From Eubacteriales Family XIII. Incertae Sedis bacterium (GTDB taxonomy: Bacteria > Bacillota > Clostridia > Peptostreptococcales > Anaerovoracaceae), in assembly GCA_031272745.1 (NCBI GenBank), contig JAISTF010000147.1, positions 1-20,136 of the forward strand: a DNA stretch of 20,136 nt. Reading direction: 5' to 3'. Below, one piece after another: positions 17,151 to 20,136 of this stretch (the first letter of the stretch is position 1; each line of letters begins with the position of its first letter). The position numbers were made by a program, and so were the translations under genes. Below the pieces are notes generated by a model. It was not told where the DNA came from, did no database searches, and was given only the letters and a program-made list of their open reading frames with translations.

Positions 17151-17869
17151 GACCAACCACCCAACGCGCCCCACGTGTTTGCAAGGAAGCCGAAGACGGC
17201 GTTCATGCCGGGTGTGAGCAGGCCGCTCGTGATGTTGAACAGGATCAGGACGAGCAGGATGATCGAGCCGTTGTTGTAAAACGCCTCGTACCAGCGGAAG
17301 CGGCGCAGGTCGAAGATTTCCGTGAGGATGCCGAAGCCGTCGAGCGGCGGGATGGGCAGCAGGTTGAACAGCATGAGGATGACGTTCATCATGACGGCGT
17401 AGTAGGCGATTTGATAGCCGATGCCGCCCGCGGAGACGCCGCGGATCAGGAGCGCGTAGAGCAGGCCCATGAGCAGGAACGCGACCACGAAATTGGTCAC
17501 GACGCCCGCGACGTCGACGACGATGTTTTTCAGACGGCGGTGCGTGCGGAACGCGTACGGGTTCACGACGACGGGCTTGCCCCAGCCGAAATGCACGAAG
17601 ATGAGCGCGATGATGCCGACGGGGTCGATGTGCGCGAGCGGGTTCAGCGTCACGCGGCCCATCTGTTTCGGCGTCGGGTCGCCGAGCCGGTACGCGGAGA
17701 ACGCGTGCGCGAATTCATGCACCGTGATGCCGAGCACGATGCCCGGCAGCACGATGGCCATCGACATCAGGAAGTCCCCGAAATTCGCGTACTGGCCCGA
17801 GCGGAACGAGTTGGCCGCCATCAGCACGAGGAAGAGGACGAGGATGGGGTTGCGCTGAAACCACCTCAT
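17147..17869 (-). CDS. M50 site-2-type membrane metalloprotease (240 aa)
   Basis: This is an intramembrane zinc protease of the M50 family. The active site HEFAH gives H51, E52 and H55 within a hydrophobic helix, and the third zinc ligand is D177 in the NLLPIPPLDGF motif. About five or six hydrophobic segments are visible and there is no PDZ domain, as in the compact bacterial site-2 protease group. Such enzymes cut single-pass membrane proteins such as anti-sigma factors or leftover signal peptides; no obvious substrate is encoded here. ATG 17869 overlaps the DUF815 stop (ATGA). The frame is open upstream to 17962, but that part lies inside the DUF815 gene. Confidence 0.88.
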   Translation of the reverse strand: MRWFQRNPILVLFLVLMAANSFRSGQYANFGDFLMSMAIVLPGIVLGITVHEFAHAFSAYRLGDPTPKQMGRVTLNPLAHIDPVGIIALIFVHFGWGKPVVVNPYAFRTHRRLKNIVVDVAGVVTNFVVAFLLMGLLYALLIRGVSAGGIGYQIAYYAVMMNVILMLFNLLPIPPLDGFGILTEIFDLRRFRWYEAFYNNGSIILLVLILFNITSGLLTPGMNAVFGFLANTWGALGGWS

Positions 17870-19200
17870 GCGGGCGCCTTCCCGAGATGCTCCACGCCGG
17901 TGAGATAGTCGACGAACTGCCGCGCCACGCGCCCCGAGCGCCCGCCGTGGCGGATCTCCCATTTGAGCGCTTCCTGCTCCAGCTGCTCGGCCGGCAGCGA
18001 CAGCCCCGCCGCCTGCGCCTGGTGCCGCACGATGGCGAGGTACGCGTCCTTGTCCGGCGACGAGTAGACGAGCGTGATGCCGAAGCGGTCGGACAGCGAA
18101 CGCTTCTCCTGGATGTTGTCGCGCGTCCGCACGTCGTCCGCGCCCTGCCGGTCGCCCCAGACTTCCTTCACGATGTTTTTGCGGTTTGACGTCGCGACGA
18201 AAATCGCGTTGGCCGGCTTCGCGGCGAGGCTCCCCTCGATCATCGACTTGAACACCTTGTAACCGCTCTCGTTTTCCTCAAACGAAATGTCGTCGATGAA
18301 CAGGATGAATTTCAGGCCGCGCCCGCTCACGAGATGCAGCACTTCCGGCAACCGCGTGAGCTGCTCCTTGCGGATGCTGATCATCTTGAGGCCTTTGTCG
18401 GAATAACGGTTGAGCAGCGCTTTCACGGATGACGATTTGCCGGTGCCGCTGTCGCCGTACAGCAGCACGTTGTTTGCGGGCAGACCCGCGAGCAGGATTT
18501 CGGTGTTTTCGATGAGCAGGTCTTTCTGCGCGTCGATCCCGACGAGGTCTTCGAGCCGGATGGGGTCCGTCTCCCGCACGGGCGCGATGCCGGGTGCGTC
18601 GTCCACGAGCTCGAACGCCGGCGCCGCCTCGAACACGCCGCTTCCGAAGTTGCGGTAGAAGTGCGCGAACTGCACGGCCGCGTCGATGCAGTCGCGTTTG
18701 CGCATCGCCTGATGCAGCTTTTCGCGGTGCCCGGGCTTGCGGTCGCCGTCGACGAGCGCCCCGAAGGCCGCGACGTTTTTTCCGTCCGCGATGCCCGTCA
18801 CCTTTTCGTAGTTGAAGTCGTAGACGGTGCGGATCATCTTCAGCTCGTTCGCCGCGTGCAGGAACAGCGTGCGCTGCGTCACGGTGAGCTGCTTCAGGCA
18901 CACCTTCGCGTCCGCGCCGGTCTTCATGCCGTCGAACGCCCCGTGCTCCGCCATGCGCGTGAACGCGTTGTCCTCGCCCGCGAGCACGCGGCAAAGATGG
19001 TTTTGCATATACGTGCCCGTGATTTCCCCGCGCCCGACGTCGCCGATGAGCTGTCTTTGGATGGCGTAATACGAATCGAGTATCGCGTCCTCCACCGTGT
19101 CCCCGTCCGCGTCGCGGGCCGCCGTAATCAAACCGGCAATCCCGTCCCTGCGGAAATTGTCAAAGAGGATCAGCTGATCCAGGTATCGTTTTGTATTCAT
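17866..19200 (-). CDS. DUF815 AAA+ ATPase (444 aa)
   Basis: An AAA-type ATPase of the DUF815 family. The N-terminal about 210 residues are helical and lack recognisable motifs. The ATPase core has Walker A YGDSGTGKSS (G249-S256), Walker B FILFIDDISF (D303, D304) and a sensor-1-like ATSNR (N339). No membrane segment is seen. Members are widespread in bacteria but their biochemical role is not established. ATG 19200 overlaps the CYTH stop by 4 nt, and the stop overlaps the M50 protease start by 4 nt. Its place between a phosphate-chain hydrolase and a membrane protease does not by itself define a pathway. Confidence 0.9.
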   Translation of the reverse strand: MNTKRYLDQLILFDNFRRDGIAGLITAARDADGDTVEDAILDSYYAIQRQLIGDVGRGEITGTYMQNHLCRVLAGEDNAFTRMAEHGAFDGMKTGADAKVCLKQLTVTQRTLFLHAANELKMIRTVYDFNYEKVTGIADGKNVAAFGALVDGDRKPGHREKLHQAMRKRDCIDAAVQFAHFYRNFGSGVFEAAPAFELVDDAPGIAPVRETDPIRLEDLVGIDAQKDLLIENTEILLAGLPANNVLLYGDSGTGKSSSVKALLNRYSDKGLKMISIRKEQLTRLPEVLHLVSGRGLKFILFIDDISFEENESGYKVFKSMIEGSLAAKPANAIFVATSNRKNIVKEVWGDRQGADDVRTRDNIQEKRSLSDRFGITLVYSSPDKDAYLAIVRHQAQAAGLSLPAEQLEQEALKWEIRHGGRSGRVARQFVDYLTGVEHLGKAPA

Positions 19201-19826
19201 TCCTTCTTCATCAATTCTATGCCGCGTGCAAACTTCGACTGCAGCTCCGGTTCGAGCGAAAAACGGTCCGCGAGCTTCCCCCCGAAAGCCAGCAGATCTT
19301 CCTTCGTACCGGAAAAGAGTTCGAGCTCCGCTTCGAGCAGCGGCATCGAATCCGTGCCGTACGCAATCACGCCTTCGTCGAGCGAGAGCTCCATGATGCT
19401 CTGCCCGTAATCCAAACGGATGCGCCGCCGCGTGAAAATCATGTCGAAGATGTTCACGAGCGGTTTGTCGCCGATGACGTCCAGCAGGTCACGTCCTTCC
19501 GCGCTCTCCCCGAAAATCTCAGGGCTCGGGGAAAAGAAGCACGTATCGTCCGTGACAGGCACGTTGATTTCGCTGCGAATGTACAAGCCGCGGATGCCCT
19601 CATCGTCGTCGCGCCATTTCAGCGTGCCGACGATGCGGTCGTTTTCCGAACGAATGCGAAACGCGATGTTGTTGTGAATCAAATCGCGATCCTCCGTATC
19701 GAAATACGCCGCCTTCATGCGCACCGCCTCCGCTTCGCCCCCCGCGAATTTCCGGATCCACGCGTCATTCAAAATCCGGTCATAGAGTTCGGCGCTGTCG
19801 ATCTTGTACTTGAGCTCAATTTCCAT
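19197..19826 (-). CDS. CYTH domain protein, probable inorganic triphosphatase (209 aa)
   Basis: The N-terminal signature ExExK of the CYTH/triphosphate tunnel fold is present (E2, E4, K6 in MEIELKYKI). It is followed by YFDTEDRDL, FRIRSE, TLKW, MELSLDEG and EAELELFSG, which supply the alternating charged residues that line the tunnel, and a C-terminal KFARGI. Family members hydrolyse inorganic triphosphate or related triphosphates with divalent metal; adenylate cyclase or thiamine triphosphatase activity are the alternatives. It is the first gene of the five-gene operon, with its stop overlapping the DUF815 start. ATG 19826 has only a weak GGAA ribosome site, and the proposed promoter leaves almost no leader. 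Confidence 0.88.
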   Translation of the reverse strand: MEIELKYKIDSAELYDRILNDAWIRKFAGGEAEAVRMKAAYFDTEDRDLIHNNIAFRIRSENDRIVGTLKWRDDDEGIRGLYIRSEINVPVTDDTCFFSPSPEIFGESAEGRDLLDVIGDKPLVNIFDMIFTRRRIRLDYGQSIMELSLDEGVIAYGTDSMPLLEAELELFSGTKEDLLAFGGKLADRFSLEPELQSKFARGIELMKKE

Positions 19827-19835
19827 GATTCCGGT

Positions 19836-19865
19836 ATTTTACCACAGACCTTGCAATAATGGCAA
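19836..19865 (-). promoter_or_regulatory. Candidate promoter of the CYTH-ABC operon
   Basis: On the minus strand TTGCCA (19860-19865), an 18-bp spacer and TAAAAT (19836-19841) precede the CYTH start by only 9 bp. The predicted transcript would begin within a few bases of the ATG, so it would be almost leaderless. TGTGG precedes the -10 as in two other promoters here. The call is tentative. Confidence 0.45.
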
Positions 19866-19980
19866 GACTTTTCCAACGCCGTTTCTAAGGAAGATTCCCG
19901 CCTATGCCCGAATCCTTGATTCCCTGCCGGCATCTGCGGCTACGCTACGCTTCTTCATTCCCGTCGCAGCGGACCGACGT

Positions 19981-20107
19981 GGACAAAAATCCGCTATTTG
20001 TGTGAAAATCACGTCCGATTTTCGCGCGAATGGACAAATATTCGTTATTTGTGTGGAAATAACGGGTTTTCTGCGGTCTGATTCACACAAATAAGCATTT
20101 TTTGTCC
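19981..20107 (+). repeat. 127-bp tripartite intergenic element, copy 2
   Basis: Units start at 19981 and 20032 on the plus strand and at 20107 on the minus strand. This is the same order, relative orientation and spacing (51 and 75 bp) as copy 1 at 13339-13465, but the whole element is turned round. The units at 20032 and 20107 can pair through GGACAAA/TTTGTCC (7 bp) and TTATTTGTGTG/CACACAAATAA (11 bp: 20045-20055 with 20084-20094), with a mostly unpaired 6x6 internal loop between them. The unit at 19981 could compete for the same partner. It lies upstream of the operon, about 115 bp from its candidate promoter. Confidence 0.9.
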
Positions 20108-20136
20108 CTGTTGCCTCTCTTCTTGCCGCTCGCCGC

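Larger units (their letters stand above)
19827..20136. other. Intergenic region upstream of the five-gene operon
   Basis: No gene is supported. The stretch holds the candidate operon promoter (19836-19865), about 115 bases with no recognised signal (19866-19980), the second 127-bp element (19981-20107) and 29 bases to the edge. A plus-strand frame over 19804-20094 is open through the element but lacks a ribosome binding site. Confidence 0.7.

Overview
The window is GC-rich, gene-dense bacterial chromosome and most likely comes from an anaerobic Bacillota (Clostridia-type) genome. Support for this is indirect: near-consensus TTGACA/TATAAT promoters with 17-bp spacers, strong AGGAGG-type ribosome binding sites, a CIRCE heat-shock operator, a DUF815 AAA ATPase, a YheI/YheH-like heterodimeric ABC exporter and an InlB-type repeat in a secreted protein. 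No rRNA, tRNA, CRISPR array, transposase or phage gene was found, and the genus cannot be named from this sequence.

Left part (1-3804). A leftward promoter fires out of the window. A hairpin-forming intergenic repeat and a consensus rightward promoter precede a gene for a MinD/ParA-like protein whose P-loop lacks the lysine. Convergent to it is a two-gene leftward unit: a V4R ligand-binding-type protein followed by a PAS-GGDEF diguanylate cyclase. A small secreted beta-rich protein is transcribed rightward.

Metabolic island (3833-7966). A hydantoinase/dihydropyrimidinase gene and an aconitase gene are divergent. The aconitase gene overlaps, by 4 nt, a GntR/FCD regulator gene. A perfect 8+4+8 palindrome lies over the aconitase -10 box in the shared intergenic region and is the best candidate operator for that regulator.

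Stress and surface block (7996-13214, all leftward). clpB has a CIRCE (HrcA) operator and is followed after 24 nt by a secreted SGNH hydrolase whose catalytic domain appears to sit inside an InlB B-repeat. Two paralogous Pro/Gln/Tyr-tailed two-TM proteins (DUF4190-like) are adjacent. The larger one has tandem repeats and two GC-rich palindromes inside its coding region.

Five-gene operon (13504-19826, leftward): CYTH triphosphatase, DUF815 AAA ATPase, M50 site-2-type protease, then two ABC exporter half-transporters. Every junction is a 4-nt overlap.

Most unusual feature. This operon is bracketed by two copies of an exactly 127-bp, ungapped, about 80% identical tripartite element (13339-13465 minus, 19981-20107 plus), in opposite orientations. 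Each copy has three units of GGACAAA, six variable bases and YTATTTGTGTGRA, spaced 51 and 75 bp apart, with the third unit inverted so that it can form a hairpin. Codon-position analysis argues that it is not coding. I do not recognise it as a named element. A diverged relative with the same box spacing may lie at 194-259.
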